From CALBZH01 sp964538515 (GTDB taxonomy: Bacteria; Desulfobacterota; Syntrophobacteria; Syntrophobacterales; Syntrophobacteraceae), in NCBI GenBank assembly GCA_964538515.1, contig CAZIEW010000005.1, positions 40,534 to 104,533 of the forward strand: DNA of 64,000 nt. Direction: 5' to 3'. The notes beneath the pieces are model-generated. The model searched no databases. It had not been told where the DNA came from and saw nothing but the letters and a program-made list of their open reading frames with translations. A program made the position numbers and the translations under genes. This document shows positions 1 through 8,505 of the stretch, piece by piece. Every line of letters starts with the position of its first letter. Position 1 is the stretch's first letter.

Positions 1-247
1 CCTCGGGGCGCATGGCCAGCATGTCCCCCTTGCTGTCGGGGAAGGCGTACATCTCCTTTTCGACGATGTCGGTGCTCTCCCCGATGCTGCGTGCAAAGAG
101 CTCGAGCTTTTCCAGAACCGGCGTTCGGATCTCACGGTAGCCGAAGTCTTCCAGGATCTGGCGTGCCGTGGATTCAACGTGATGCCACCAGCCGATCTGG
201 CCGGGCAGGATATCGTTCATCCCTTTGATGGCCTGTAGTGTCCGCAT
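1..247 (-). CDS. hisS: Histidine--tRNA ligase, N-terminal part (cut by window edge)
   Basis: Class II aminoacyl-tRNA synthetase that charges tRNA-His in the cytoplasm. Only the first 82 residues are present; the gene runs off the left edge. The N-terminus reads MRTLQAIKGMNDILPG, the typical HisRS opening, and is followed by motif 1 (a long helix, then FGYREIRTPVLEKLELF) and the conserved IGESTDIVEKEMYAF stretch leading into MRPE. ATG at 247 is preceded by GAAAGG. A well-formed sigma70-type promoter lies about 60 bp upstream on the same strand. Identification is secure; the rest of the enzyme cannot be judged. Confidence 0.95.
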   Translation of the reverse strand, partial: MRTLQAIKGMNDILPGQIGWWHHVESTARQILEDFGYREIRTPVLEKLELFARSIGESTDIVEKEMYAFPDSKGDMLAMRPE

Positions 248-305
248 GGAAAGCCTTTCATCGACAAACGTGCTTAACGTGTGGCCGCACAATCAAAAAC
301 TGAAA

Positions 306-334
306 TTACTAGAAAACGGTCCCGGGAATGTCAA
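306..334 (-). promoter_or_regulatory. Predicted sigma70 promoter of hisS
   Basis: On the minus strand a perfect -35 TTGACA (334-329) is separated by 17 bp from a -10 TAGTAA (311-306). Transcription would start about 50 bp before the hisS ATG. Judged by eye only. Confidence 0.55.
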
Positions 335-443
335 GGAAAAGATCCGTGGTCTCTGCTTGGGCCTTCGGGGGCTGCCCCCTGAGGCCGATCGTGTTATACG
401 TACTGCGGCATGGGATACGCGTAGGGTGCGGGGGAAGGAGACG

Positions 444-542
444 ATGGTGGTGCAGCAGGAAGCGTTTGCGGCAAGCAGCGAAGCTCGCCGTTTGATTGAG
501 GAGCACTGTATTCCATTGCGCATCGGTGTCGCCCGCGGTTGA
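444..542 (+). CDS. Possible 32-residue small protein
   Basis: The 364-bp stretch between hisS and the DUF362 gene holds no long gene. This short frame starts with ATG four bases after AAGGAG and ends at TGA 542, encoding MVVQQEAFAASSEARRLIEE and a short basic tail. I recognise no family. It may be a small protein upstream of the DUF362 gene or simply chance. The ribosome-binding site is the only positive evidence. Confidence 0.2.
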   Translation: MVVQQEAFAASSEARRLIEEHCIPLRIGVARG

Positions 543-611
543 AAAAGCGCTTGAAGAGCTGGATCGCACCTGATTCGGCTACAAGAGTCGGTCGATCGGA
601 AGGAGGAAGCC

Positions 612-1529
612 ATGAGCCGTGTTGCATTGGTGAAGACGTCGGACCGGAAGTCTGGGGTGAAAGGCTCGATGGCGGCGCTGCGGATCGATTCCATCCGGGG
701 AAAGGACGTCCTCATCAAGCCCAACTTCAACACGGCGGACGCCTGCCCGGGATCGACCCACAACGACACGCTCGTCGCCCTTGTGGACGAGCTGTGGGCC
801 ATGGGCGCTCGGTCCATTAGCCTCGGAGAGCGCAGCTATCCTCCGACCATGGAGGTCATGCGCGAAAAGGGAGTCATCCCCTTGTTGGAAGAGCGTGATG
901 TCCGGATCATTGACTTCGACAGTCTCCCCAAGTCCGACTGGGTGGAGGTTCGACCCGACGGCAGCCACTGGCAGAATGGATTCCGCATCGCACGGCCCAT
1001 CCTGGAAGCCGACTTCCTGGTTTCCACGTGCTGCCTGAAAACGCACCAGTACGGGGGCGTCTTCACGATGTCCCTCAAGCTGCACGTGGGAGTCGTCCCC
1101 ACCTCCCGGCATGGGTTCAGTTACATGAGCGAGCTGCACGGCTCCCCGCACCAGCGGAAAATGATCGCCGAGATCAATGCCCCGTTCCAGCCCAAGCTCG
1201 TGGTCCTGGACGGGGTGGAGGCCTTCGTGGATGGGGGCCCCATGACCGGTAAGCGCGCTCGGGGCGATGTCTTCCTGGCGTCGACGGATCGCGTCGCCAT
1301 CGATGCGACGGGCCTGGCCATCCTCAAGATGCTGGGGAGCAACGCGGCCATCATGAACAGGCGAATCTTTGACCAGGAGCAGATTGCACGCGCGGTTGAG
1401 CTGGGCCTCGGCGCTTCGTCGCTTTCGGCGATCGACGTGATCGCGGCGGACGAAGCCAGCCGAGATACCAGCGACAGGGTTCGGCGAATCTTGCAACGGG
1501 AGACCCTGCTTGAGCGCACGTGCGGTTGA
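612..1529 (+). CDS. DUF362 domain-containing protein
   Basis: This 305-residue protein matches the DUF362 family, which is common in anaerobes and often linked to iron-sulfur or corrinoid proteins but lacks a defined reaction. Family features visible are the N-terminal LIKPNF strand (VLIKPNFNTADACPGSTHND), the acidic DELWAMGA helix, LVSTCCLKTHQYGG with an adjacent CC pair (about 134-145), and the late VAIDATGLAILKMLG segment. It carries no ferredoxin CxxCxxC motif, unlike longer members. Start: ATG preceded by AAGGAGGAAGCC. It stops 6 bp before the convergent chalcone-isomerase-like gene, so it appears monocistronic. Function unknown. Confidence 0.85.
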   Translation: MSRVALVKTSDRKSGVKGSMAALRIDSIRGKDVLIKPNFNTADACPGSTHNDTLVALVDELWAMGARSISLGERSYPPTMEVMREKGVIPLLEERDVRIIDFDSLPKSDWVEVRPDGSHWQNGFRIARPILEADFLVSTCCLKTHQYGGVFTMSLKLHVGVVPTSRHGFSYMSELHGSPHQRKMIAEINAPFQPKLVVLDGVEAFVDGGPMTGKRARGDVFLASTDRVAIDATGLAILKMLGSNAAIMNRRIFDQEQIARAVELGLGASSLSAIDVIAADEASRDTSDRVRRILQRETLLERTCG

Positions 1530-1535
1530 CCCGGG

Positions 1536-2114
1536 TCAGATCCTGCCCAGCAGCTCGTCTTTGAGCGAGTCGCTCAGGGGGCGAGGCCCGAGCCATATGG
1601 AGAAGACCGCAGCCGCGAAATCATCCCCTTCGATGGTCCCGATGTCGACTCCGTTCAACGCGAGCGTCGTCCCCCGCTCGGGAACATAGGTGAGCGCATA
1701 GCGGTCTCCCGGCTTCACGTCCCGGTAGAGGGCATTCAGCCGGTCGACGCGCGGCTGGAGCTGTGCCAGGGTCGACGGGCTCACGTTCTGTTTGAGCAGT
1801 TTTCCCGTCAACATGACGAAATCCTTGGCCGCGATGGGATGGAAGTATTCAATTTCAAGCCTTTTGGGCACATTCGACAGCACGGTGGAAGGTTTGACTC
1901 CTTCGCCCAGGTAGAGCGCGGCGACGCTCACCTTGACCACCTGCCAGAGCTTCTTGAGACCAACGCCGTTCAGAACCAACGGGACTTCCGCTGCCGTGAT
2001 CCGGGGTGTGAAGTAGACACCCTCGATCAAACGCGCACCGGCTCCCGAAGGATATGCGAGCAATATGGTCAGCAAACCGACCAGAGCGATCCGGGAATGG
2101 CTTCGTTTCAACAT
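1536..2114 (-). CDS. Chalcone isomerase-like exported protein
   Basis: 192-residue protein of the bacterial chalcone-isomerase-fold family. Proteins of this fold bind fatty acids or related ligands; bacterial members are mostly uncharacterised and lack flavonoid substrates. A Sec signal peptide is evident (MLKRSHSRIALVGLLTILLAYPSGAGA). The mature part has the family pattern: L.G.GL.KLWQVVKVSVAALYL near residue 50, a LEIEYFHPIAAKDF strand, and a C-terminal GTIEGDDFAAAVFSIWLGPRPLSDSLKDELLG. ATG 2114 is chosen over an upstream in-frame TTG because GGAGGAGGT lies 6 bases before it. Co-oriented with the MFS and DUF2177 genes upstream, so probably part of the lipid island. Confidence 0.8.
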   Translation of the reverse strand: MLKRSHSRIALVGLLTILLAYPSGAGARLIEGVYFTPRITAAEVPLVLNGVGLKKLWQVVKVSVAALYLGEGVKPSTVLSNVPKRLEIEYFHPIAAKDFVMLTGKLLKQNVSPSTLAQLQPRVDRLNALYRDVKPGDRYALTYVPERGTTLALNGVDIGTIEGDDFAAAVFSIWLGPRPLSDSLKDELLGRI

Positions 2115-2185
2115 GGTGATCACCTCCTCCTTCAAGTCCCTGAATGAGAAGAAATATAAGCATACGATGACAAATGGAAACGGGT

Positions 2186-3583
2186 CTAGGTCGTCGGCTG
2201 TTCCGAGCCGCGGCGGGCTTTGATCGCGCTGAGAATCGCTTCATGGCGCTCGCGGGTGATCGGATAGGCCAGAGCAACCGCAAAGGCGGCCAGGTTGCAG
2301 AGGGACGGCACAAGGGCGTACATCACGCGGAGCATGAAAACCACGCGAGGCGACTGCTCGACCCCCGGCGTGTATCCCGACTGGCCGAGCAGCAGGAGCG
2401 CCACTCCGACGCCGAGCGCCGCCGCAAGCTTCTTGGCGACAGACCACACCCCGATGTAATGGCCTTCCCGCCGCTCCCCGGTGAGGGATTCGTCGTAGTC
2501 GATCACATCGGCCTGCATGGCTGACGGAATGGCCAGGACACCCCCCAGGCCGATGCCGGACAAGAAGACAAGCAGCCCGTACCAGACCTCGTCTCCCGGG
2601 CCGAGAAAGAACACACCGACAAAGGCTCCCGTGTTGACGGCCATGGAGGTCAGCCAGGCTTCTTTCTTGCCGGTCTTGCGCGCTAGTGCGACCCACAGGG
2701 GGAGGAACACGATACCGGTTACAAAATAGAGCAGCAGAAACGCGTCCGCCTTCTCGGACCGGAGCACGTATTCGACATAATACAGGATGAGCGTTGCCGG
2801 GAGATTGCTTCCGAAAGCGCTGATGGTGTAGCTCAGAAGCAGGACCATGAATGGTCGATTGCGGCAGGTTGTCAGAAATTCCCGCAGCGGGCTCCACGAT
2901 GCCGGGCGGTGCGCGTCCGGTCTTTCGCGAACGATCCAAACGCAGGCAAGGCAGGCGGCCGCAACCAAGGGGGCATACAGCATGCCGATCCAGGAGAACT
3001 TGGCCCGCTCCCCGGCGGCGTCCGCGGGCAGATCAAGCAAGCGGGCGATGATCATGGGAGAGCTGGCGGCCAGAAGCGTTCCCAGCAGCAGGAAGCCGTC
3101 GCGCATTCCCAGAAGCAAGGTCCGCTCGTCGTAATCCGAACTGATCTCGGCCCCGAGTGCCTCGTAGGGTACCGTGATCAAGGTCCAGAACAAGAATAAG
3201 CCTGAAATCCCGAGCCCGAACCACCATGTCCCGTTTGACGGGGTCAGGGCGGGTGGGGTGAACAGAAGATAAATGAGCACTGCCAGTGGGAACGACGCCC
3301 CAAGAATGAACGGCCGGCGTCGCCCGAACCGTGTTCTGACCCGGTCGGAGATAAACCCTTCGAGGGGGTCCGTCACGGCATCAAAGAGGCGGACGCCGAG
3401 CAGAATCGCCCCCACAGCGGTTGCGGAAACGCCGATCACATCCGTGTAGAATTTTGGCAGGTAAACGTAGACTGGAATCCCGACGATGCTGAGGGCCAGG
3501 GCCGGAAGGGCATAGGCCAGACGAACGCCCCAGGGAAGCCCGGCGTCACGCGGGACGGGGGGATGAGGAGCCCTTCGATTCAT
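2186..3583 (-). CDS. GPH-family (MelB-like) MFS transporter
   Basis: 465-residue polytopic inner-membrane carrier with about 12 hydrophobic segments. The loop DPLEGFISDRVRTRFGRRRPFILGA is the signature of the glycoside-pentoside-hexuronide:cation symporter family. DYDERT and a second-half DYDESLTGERREGHYIGVWS loop also fit this family. Substrate unknown; a homologue recurs in bacterial clusters with DUF1365, DUF2177 and CFA-like methyltransferases, so a lipid or lipid precursor is as plausible as a sugar (inference). The start at 3583 has AGGAGG 7 bases upstream; a longer open frame upstream would overlap DUF2177. Confidence 0.85.
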   Translation of the reverse strand: MNRRAPHPPVPRDAGLPWGVRLAYALPALALSIVGIPVYVYLPKFYTDVIGVSATAVGAILLGVRLFDAVTDPLEGFISDRVRTRFGRRRPFILGASFPLAVLIYLLFTPPALTPSNGTWWFGLGISGLFLFWTLITVPYEALGAEISSDYDERTLLLGMRDGFLLLGTLLAASSPMIIARLLDLPADAAGERAKFSWIGMLYAPLVAAACLACVWIVRERPDAHRPASWSPLREFLTTCRNRPFMVLLLSYTISAFGSNLPATLILYYVEYVLRSEKADAFLLLYFVTGIVFLPLWVALARKTGKKEAWLTSMAVNTGAFVGVFFLGPGDEVWYGLLVFLSGIGLGGVLAIPSAMQADVIDYDESLTGERREGHYIGVWSVAKKLAAALGVGVALLLLGQSGYTPGVEQSPRVVFMLRVMYALVPSLCNLAAFAVALAYPITRERHEAILSAIKARRGSEQPTT

Positions 3584-3603
3584 TGCGCCTCCTGGCAGAG
3601 CGC

Positions 3604-4023
3604 TCAGGACCGCAGCCACCGGTCCATGAATGCGGCGAAAGCGGTCATGATCGAGCAAAGCACGCCGCCCCACGCAATGTCCGCGAAGGTGAGCCTGAGG
3701 GGCCACTGGGCCAGCGTGGCAAGGTTCGTGAAGTCATACACCCCGTACAGCACAACGCCAAAAAGAAATCCCCACAGCAGGGCGGACAGAAGCCACTGCT
3801 CGCCGCTGACTCGCGGGAGCGCGAACAGGACGATGCCCAGGGGGATGAGCACGTAAACGACAATGGCAGCCCACCAAAGCGGGGTCAGCGCGTCACCGGA
3901 GCGGCGAGCGAGAGAGCCCAGCTCGGACTTGTAAAACCCTGTCATGATCACTCCCAGGTAGGTGAGGTCCAAGACCAGGAACACAATCAGTGTCAGGATA
4001 TAGACCTTGATCTCATGCCACAT
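3604..4023 (-). CDS. DUF2177 family membrane protein
   Basis: 139 residues with four predicted transmembrane helices. The opening MWHEIKVYILTLIVFLVLDLTYLGVIMTGFYKSELG, the central WWAAIVVYVLIPLGIV and the YGVYDFTNLATL segment are typical of DUF2177. The family has no known reaction but is regularly found beside FAD oxidoreductase, DUF1365 and cyclopropane-synthase-like genes. ATG 4023 follows GGAGATAGCC. It is divergent from the FAD oxidoreductase gene across a 174-bp intergenic region and is followed at 20 bp by the MFS gene, so the two are probably cotranscribed. Confidence 0.85.
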   Translation of the reverse strand: MWHEIKVYILTLIVFLVLDLTYLGVIMTGFYKSELGSLARRSGDALTPLWWAAIVVYVLIPLGIVLFALPRVSGEQWLLSALLWGFLFGVVLYGVYDFTNLATLAQWPLRLTFADIAWGGVLCSIMTAFAAFMDRWLRS

Positions 4024-4049
4024 GGCTATCTCCGTTCCGTGTCAAGAGC

Positions 4050-4078
4050 TTGTTAAGTGGTCCAACGTGATCTAAATT
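4050..4078 (+). promoter_or_regulatory. Possible promoter for the FAD oxidoreductase / CFA operon
   Basis: TTGTTA (4050-4055), 17-bp spacer, TAAATT (4073-4078), in the divergent intergenic region. The hexamers are imperfect; the call rests on spacing and position only. Confidence 0.3.
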
Positions 4079-4197
4079 GCCACCAAATATAAGCTCGATA
4101 TGGAAATGGGCAAACCAGAGGGAAGCAGGACACGCATCCCTGGCTGGCGGCGTGCCGCCCGGGAGACGACAATGTTGCAGAGAGATGAGGACAGCGT

Positions 4198-5472
4198 ATG
4201 CACCATAATGGCTCTTTGAGATTGGCCGTCGTGGGCGGTGGAATCTCCGGCATCAGTGCGGCCTACCTTCTGCAACGGAGACACCGGGTCGTGCTGTTTG
4301 AGAAGAACGACTACGTAGGGGGGCACACGCGGACGATCACGGTGGAATCGGGGTCTGACGCGGGGCTGCCGGTGGACACCGGCTTCATCGTTTTGAATGA
4401 CCGAACCTATCCCCATTTCACGGCGTTTCTACAGCGCCTCGGCGTCCCCATCGAGCCCACGGACATGGGCTTCAGCTATTACGATCGCCGTACGGGCTTT
4501 CAGTACGCCGGGTCGGATTTGAACGGTCTGTTCGCACAGCGGAGCAACCTTTTCAGGTCGGAATTCTGGGCGCTGCTTTTCGAGATACTCCGCTTCGGAG
4601 TGGTTTCCAGGCGTGCTTTGACCGACGGGAGCCTGCGCGGAGCGACCCTCGGGGACTACCTCAAGGCGCAGCGCTTCTCAGAAGCCCTCATCAGCCACTA
4701 CGTCCTCCCCATGGGGGCGGCCATCTGGTCTACGCCTTCGGCCCGCATGATGGGGTTTCCAGCGGAATCATTTCTCCGCTTTTATGACAACCACGGGCTC
4801 CTCGATCTGCGACAGCGCCCCCAATGGTATTTCATCCCCGGGGGCAGCCACACCTACGTCCGGCGATTTCTCGAATCGTTCCGGGGTGAGACGCGGATTC
4901 GCTGCGGGGTTCGCTCCGTAAGGCGGCGCGAAGACGGGGTGACGCTGCGGCTTCCCGACGGCAGCCAGGAGGACTTCGACGGCGTGGTGATCGCGGCACA
5001 TGCGGACGAGGCTCTGGCGATGCTCGAGGATCCACATCCCGAGGAGGTCCGTCTTCTTTCCCCGTGGCAATACAACCGCAACCGCGTGGTGCTGCACACG
5101 GACCCGTCCTTTCTGCCTCCGCTTCCCAACGCGCGCTCCTGTTGGAACTACGTCCGGGAGCCCTTCGGCGGAGACTCGTCCCCCGTTACCGTGACCTACT
5201 CCATGAATCGGCTTCAACGGCTGCGCACGAGCAGGGAGTATTGCGTGACCCTAAACGCAGCCCGCTCCGTCCCGCCGCAGTCGATTGTCCGGGCCATGGA
5301 CGACACGCATCCCCTCTACTCGTTCGAGGCCGTGGAAGCCCAAAAGTCCCTGCGTCGAATGAACGGCCTTCGGCGAACCTTCTTCTGCGGCGCCTACCTC
5401 GGGTATGGGTTTCACGAAGACGGCTTCCGGTCCGGCATGGATGCCGCCGCCTACTTCGGAGTTGCTCCGTGA
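4198..5472 (+). CDS. FAD-dependent amine-oxidase-like oxidoreductase
   Basis: 424-residue soluble flavoprotein. A Rossmann ADP-binding motif sits near the N-terminus (LAVVGGGISGISAAYLLQ), followed by LFEKNDYVGGHTRT, the GGHTRT loop of the NAD(P)-binding-8/amine oxidase group. DTGFIVLNDRTYPHF and the late FFCGAYLGYGFHEDGFRSGMDAA complete the FAD site. Members of this branch lie next to DUF1365 and CFA synthase genes and are thought to act on fatty acyl chains; related proteins take part in furan fatty acid formation in alphaproteobacteria (from memory). The stop overlaps the GTG of the next gene (GTGA), so translation is coupled. Start ATG has GAGGAC upstream. Confidence 0.85.
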   Translation: MHHNGSLRLAVVGGGISGISAAYLLQRRHRVVLFEKNDYVGGHTRTITVESGSDAGLPVDTGFIVLNDRTYPHFTAFLQRLGVPIEPTDMGFSYYDRRTGFQYAGSDLNGLFAQRSNLFRSEFWALLFEILRFGVVSRRALTDGSLRGATLGDYLKAQRFSEALISHYVLPMGAAIWSTPSARMMGFPAESFLRFYDNHGLLDLRQRPQWYFIPGGSHTYVRRFLESFRGETRIRCGVRSVRRREDGVTLRLPDGSQEDFDGVVIAAHADEALAMLEDPHPEEVRLLSPWQYNRNRVVLHTDPSFLPPLPNARSCWNYVREPFGGDSSPVTVTYSMNRLQRLRTSREYCVTLNAARSVPPQSIVRAMDDTHPLYSFEAVEAQKSLRRMNGLRRTFFCGAYLGYGFHEDGFRSGMDAAAYFGVAP

Positions 5473-7460
5473 GCGCGCGGCTTTTTCTCGGCCACGTGGA
5501 GCACGTGCGGTACGCACCGGTTTCCCACCGGTTTCGTTACTCGATCTACGTGTACGGTCTCGATCTTTCCAGGCTCCCGGCGCTGGATCGAGCCCTTCCC
5601 CTGTTTGCTCACAACCGGCTTGGTTTCGCCTCGATCCATGACGCCGACTATCTTGACGATTCGGACCGCTCGATCGAAGCGAAGCTCCGGCACCATCTTG
5701 AGGCCGCCGGGTGCCCGATTCCGAGCGGACGTGTCGTCCTCGTGACGTCCGCGCGCTATTTTCATCGGGTGTTCAATCCCGTGAGCTTCTACTACGTGTT
5801 CGACGAGCGCGGGGCGCTCCGGTGCAACGTGGCCGAGGTGAACAACACGTTCGGAGAACGGCATCTCTATGTCCTCAGTGAGCCCCTGACGCCGCCGGGC
5901 CAATACCCCGTCCGCTACACCGCTCCGAAAAGCTTCCATGTTTCGCCGTTCAACTCCCTGGAAGGCACATACGAGTTCCTTTTCGGAGACATCGACCGCG
6001 GGCTCGATGTGACGGTGCGCCTCGACCGGGGAGGAAAACGGGTGTTCGAGGCGCAGCTCACGGGGCGCCCCGTGCCGCTCACGCCGTCCAGCCACTGGCG
6101 GGTGCTCGTGCGTCACCCGTTGATGCCGCACCTGACATTGCCGCGAATTCTGTGGCAAGCCTCGCGACTCTATGTTCAGAGGAAACTGCCTGTGAGTACG
6201 AAGCCGATACCCGTTAGCCCCATGACCATCAAGCGCAATCCCGCCTCTGTGCTGGAAAGAGGCTTTCAGGACGCTGTCTGCGGTTTGCTCTCCCGCATCA
6301 GGCAAGGAGCGCTCACCCTGAGGCTCCCCGACGGAGCCACCCGCGTCTTCGGGGATGCCCAGGCCGCGTCCACGGCCACCATGTCGGTGCACGATTACCG
6401 CTTTTTTCGCCGACTCGCCTTCGGAGCCGACGTGGGGCTGGGCGAATCCTACATGGCGGGGGAGTGGGACAGCCCTTCCGTCACCGACGTGCTCCGTGTG
6501 CTGATTGACAACCAGGAGGCGATCCGCGGCGGAAGCCTGATGCTGGCCGCAGCCGGCCGGACCTTGGACTCCCTTCGTCATTTCGCCCGGGAAAACACCC
6601 TTTTCGGCAGCCGGCGGAACATCCGCGAGCATTACGACCTCGGTAACGACTTCTTCCGGCTCTTTCTCGACGATTCCATGACCTATTCCTGCGCGATCTA
6701 CCGGTCCGAGGCCGAAAGCCTCGGAGACGCCCAACGAAACAAGCTGCAAGCGATTATCGAGAAAGCGCGGATCGGGGCGGACGATCACGTGCTCGAGATC
6801 GGCTGCGGGTGGGGCAGTCTCGCTTTGGAGGCGGCTCGCCGGACCGGCTGTCGCGTGACGGGGATCACCCTCTCCAAGGAGCAGCATGCGTTGGCGCGTG
6901 AGCGTGCGGCGGAGGCCGGGCTGCAGGATCGCGTCAGCATCCTGTTGCAGGATTACCGGCACGTGGAGGGCCGGTTCGATCGGATCGTGTCGGTCGAAAT
7001 GCTCGAAGCGGTCGGGCACCGGTACTTCGGTGATTTCTTTCGAAACTGCGACCGGCTCTTGAAGCCGGACGGCCTCGCCGTGATTCAGACGATCACCGTT
7101 CCGGACCATCGCTACGATCAGTACCGGAAAGGCTGCGACTGGATTCAAAAGCACATCTTCCCCGGAGGCCACCTCCCGTCCCTCGGGGCACTGTGCAACG
7201 CCATGGCCGGAAGCTCCCGGTTTGTGGTCGAGCACCTGGAAGACATCGGCATCCATTACGCGCAGACCCTGCGGGATTGGCGGCTGCGCTTCGAGCAGAA
7301 TCTGGACCGAGTGGCAGCGCTGGGTCTCGATCGGACGTTCCAGCGCAAATGGATCTACTATTTGTCGTTTTGCGAAGCGGCCTTCGACACGCGGAGCCTC
7401 GGCGACCTGCAGCTGGTCTTGACCCGCCCCAACACCAGACGCCTGGACGGAAGGATGTGA
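5469..7460 (+). CDS. DUF1365 - cyclopropane-fatty-acyl-phospholipid synthase fusion
   Basis: 663-residue protein joining two families that are usually separate. Residues 1 to about 250 are DUF1365 (LFLGHVEHVRYAPVSHRF, YFHRVFNPVSFYYVFDERG, EVNNTFGERHLY, KSFHVSPF). Residues about 260-663 are a CFA synthase: N-terminal domain, REHYDLGNDFF, YSCAIY with the Cys matching E. coli C139, the SAM motif VLEIGCGWGSLA, VSVEMLEAVG and HIFPGGHLPS. CFA synthases transfer a methylene from S-adenosylmethionine to phospholipid double bonds at the membrane. The frame is continuous through the linker (RLYVQRKLPVSTKPIPVSP), with no internal stop. Start GTG 5469 overlaps the preceding stop. It ends one base before the convergent methyltransferase stop. 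Confidence 0.88.
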   Translation: MSARLFLGHVEHVRYAPVSHRFRYSIYVYGLDLSRLPALDRALPLFAHNRLGFASIHDADYLDDSDRSIEAKLRHHLEAAGCPIPSGRVVLVTSARYFHRVFNPVSFYYVFDERGALRCNVAEVNNTFGERHLYVLSEPLTPPGQYPVRYTAPKSFHVSPFNSLEGTYEFLFGDIDRGLDVTVRLDRGGKRVFEAQLTGRPVPLTPSSHWRVLVRHPLMPHLTLPRILWQASRLYVQRKLPVSTKPIPVSPMTIKRNPASVLERGFQDAVCGLLSRIRQGALTLRLPDGATRVFGDAQAASTATMSVHDYRFFRRLAFGADVGLGESYMAGEWDSPSVTDVLRVLIDNQEAIRGGSLMLAAAGRTLDSLRHFARENTLFGSRRNIREHYDLGNDFFRLFLDDSMTYSCAIYRSEAESLGDAQRNKLQAIIEKARIGADDHVLEIGCGWGSLALEAARRTGCRVTGITLSKEQHALARERAAEAGLQDRVSILLQDYRHVEGRFDRIVSVEMLEAVGHRYFGDFFRNCDRLLKPDGLAVIQTITVPDHRYDQYRKGCDWIQKHIFPGGHLPSLGALCNAMAGSSRFVVEHLEDIGIHYAQTLRDWRLRFEQNLDRVAALGLDRTFQRKWIYYLSFCEAAFDTRSLGDLQLVLTRPNTRRLDGRM

Positions 7461-7461
7461 G

Positions 7462-8505
7462 CTAGCATCCCGAATCGCGTTTCTTCATGAGGTAATGGGA
7501 AACAAGCCATTCGTTTCCGTTTCGGTACCCGAAGAGCTCCGAGCAGGCCAGCAGGAACAGGCGCCATCGGTTGAGCCAGACTGTCGCTTTTGACGCTCCG
7601 TAAACATCGGCCAGAATGGGGAGCAGGGCTTCGCGGGCTGCGTCCAACCGATCGAGCCACGCTTCCAGGGTGCGCTGGTAGTGACGGCCGTTCACCCGCC
7701 AATGGTCTTCCACGACCAAGTCGTGCTGAAAGCGCTGGATCAGGCCGTCGGAGGGCATCATTCCCCCCGCGAAGAAATGATGTCCCATCCAATCCGCTTC
7801 GTCTTCGCTCCGAAACAGGTAGGCCACCTCGCGGTGGGAAAAATAGTGGACGAACAATCTCCCCTCGGGTCTCAGCCACCCGGCGATGTGGAGGAGCAGC
7901 TTCTCCCAGTTGCGCATGTGCTCGAACATTTCGACCGACACGACCCGGTGGAATCGCTGGTGCGTGTCGAATGCGTTCATATCCGCGGTTACTACCTCGA
8001 GGTTGCCGAGACCCATGGCGGCGCTGCGCTCCTGGATGAATTCGCGCTGACCGTTCGAATTCGATACCGCCAGAATGCGGCTCCGAGGATAGCGCTCGGC
8101 CATGTAGAGCGAAAGCGAGCCCCAACCGCACCCGAGCTCGAGGATCTCCATGCCGTCTTCGATGCGTGCGCGCTCGCAGGTGAGGGCAAGCATGGCGTCC
8201 TCGGCCTCAACAAGAGATTGCGTGTAGGGATGCCACAAGCCGCTGCTGTACTTCAGGCGGGGCCCCAGGACGAGGCGGAAGAATGCCGGAGGGACCTCGT
8301 AGTGCTGCTCGTTGACCCGACGCGTGAGCAGCGCGATGGGGCTTTGTCGGAGCTCGGAGATGAGTTGCCGCAGCACCTCCGTGTCGCTTTCAACGTCGCC
8401 TTGCCTCACCTCGGCAAGCGTTTTCGCATGCCGCCGTCGAATGGCCCGTCTGACGAGCGCATCCGGCAACAGCCCTGTTTCCGCGATGCGTGCAGGGAGG
8501 CTCAT
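7462..8505 (-). CDS. CFA-family SAM-dependent fatty-acyl methyltransferase
   Basis: 347-residue class I methyltransferase of the cyclopropane synthase superfamily, shorter than true CFA synthases and lacking their full N-terminal domain. Visible motifs are NEQHYEVPPAFF, the SAM motif ILELGCGWGSLS, VVSVEMFEHM, and a C-terminal WRLFLLACSELFGYRNGNEWLVSHYL. In the LKYSSGLW motif a Ser replaces the Cys found in CFA synthases (YSCG), which suggests methyl transfer rather than cyclopropanation (inference); UfaM-type enzymes of furan fatty acid synthesis belong near here. Its ATG (8505) overlaps the DUF1295 stop as ATGA, so the pair is translationally coupled. Confidence 0.85.
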   Translation of the reverse strand: MSLPARIAETGLLPDALVRRAIRRRHAKTLAEVRQGDVESDTEVLRQLISELRQSPIALLTRRVNEQHYEVPPAFFRLVLGPRLKYSSGLWHPYTQSLVEAEDAMLALTCERARIEDGMEILELGCGWGSLSLYMAERYPRSRILAVSNSNGQREFIQERSAAMGLGNLEVVTADMNAFDTHQRFHRVVSVEMFEHMRNWEKLLLHIAGWLRPEGRLFVHYFSHREVAYLFRSEDEADWMGHHFFAGGMMPSDGLIQRFQHDLVVEDHWRVNGRHYQRTLEAWLDRLDAAREALLPILADVYGASKATVWLNRWRLFLLACSELFGYRNGNEWLVSHYLMKKRDSGC

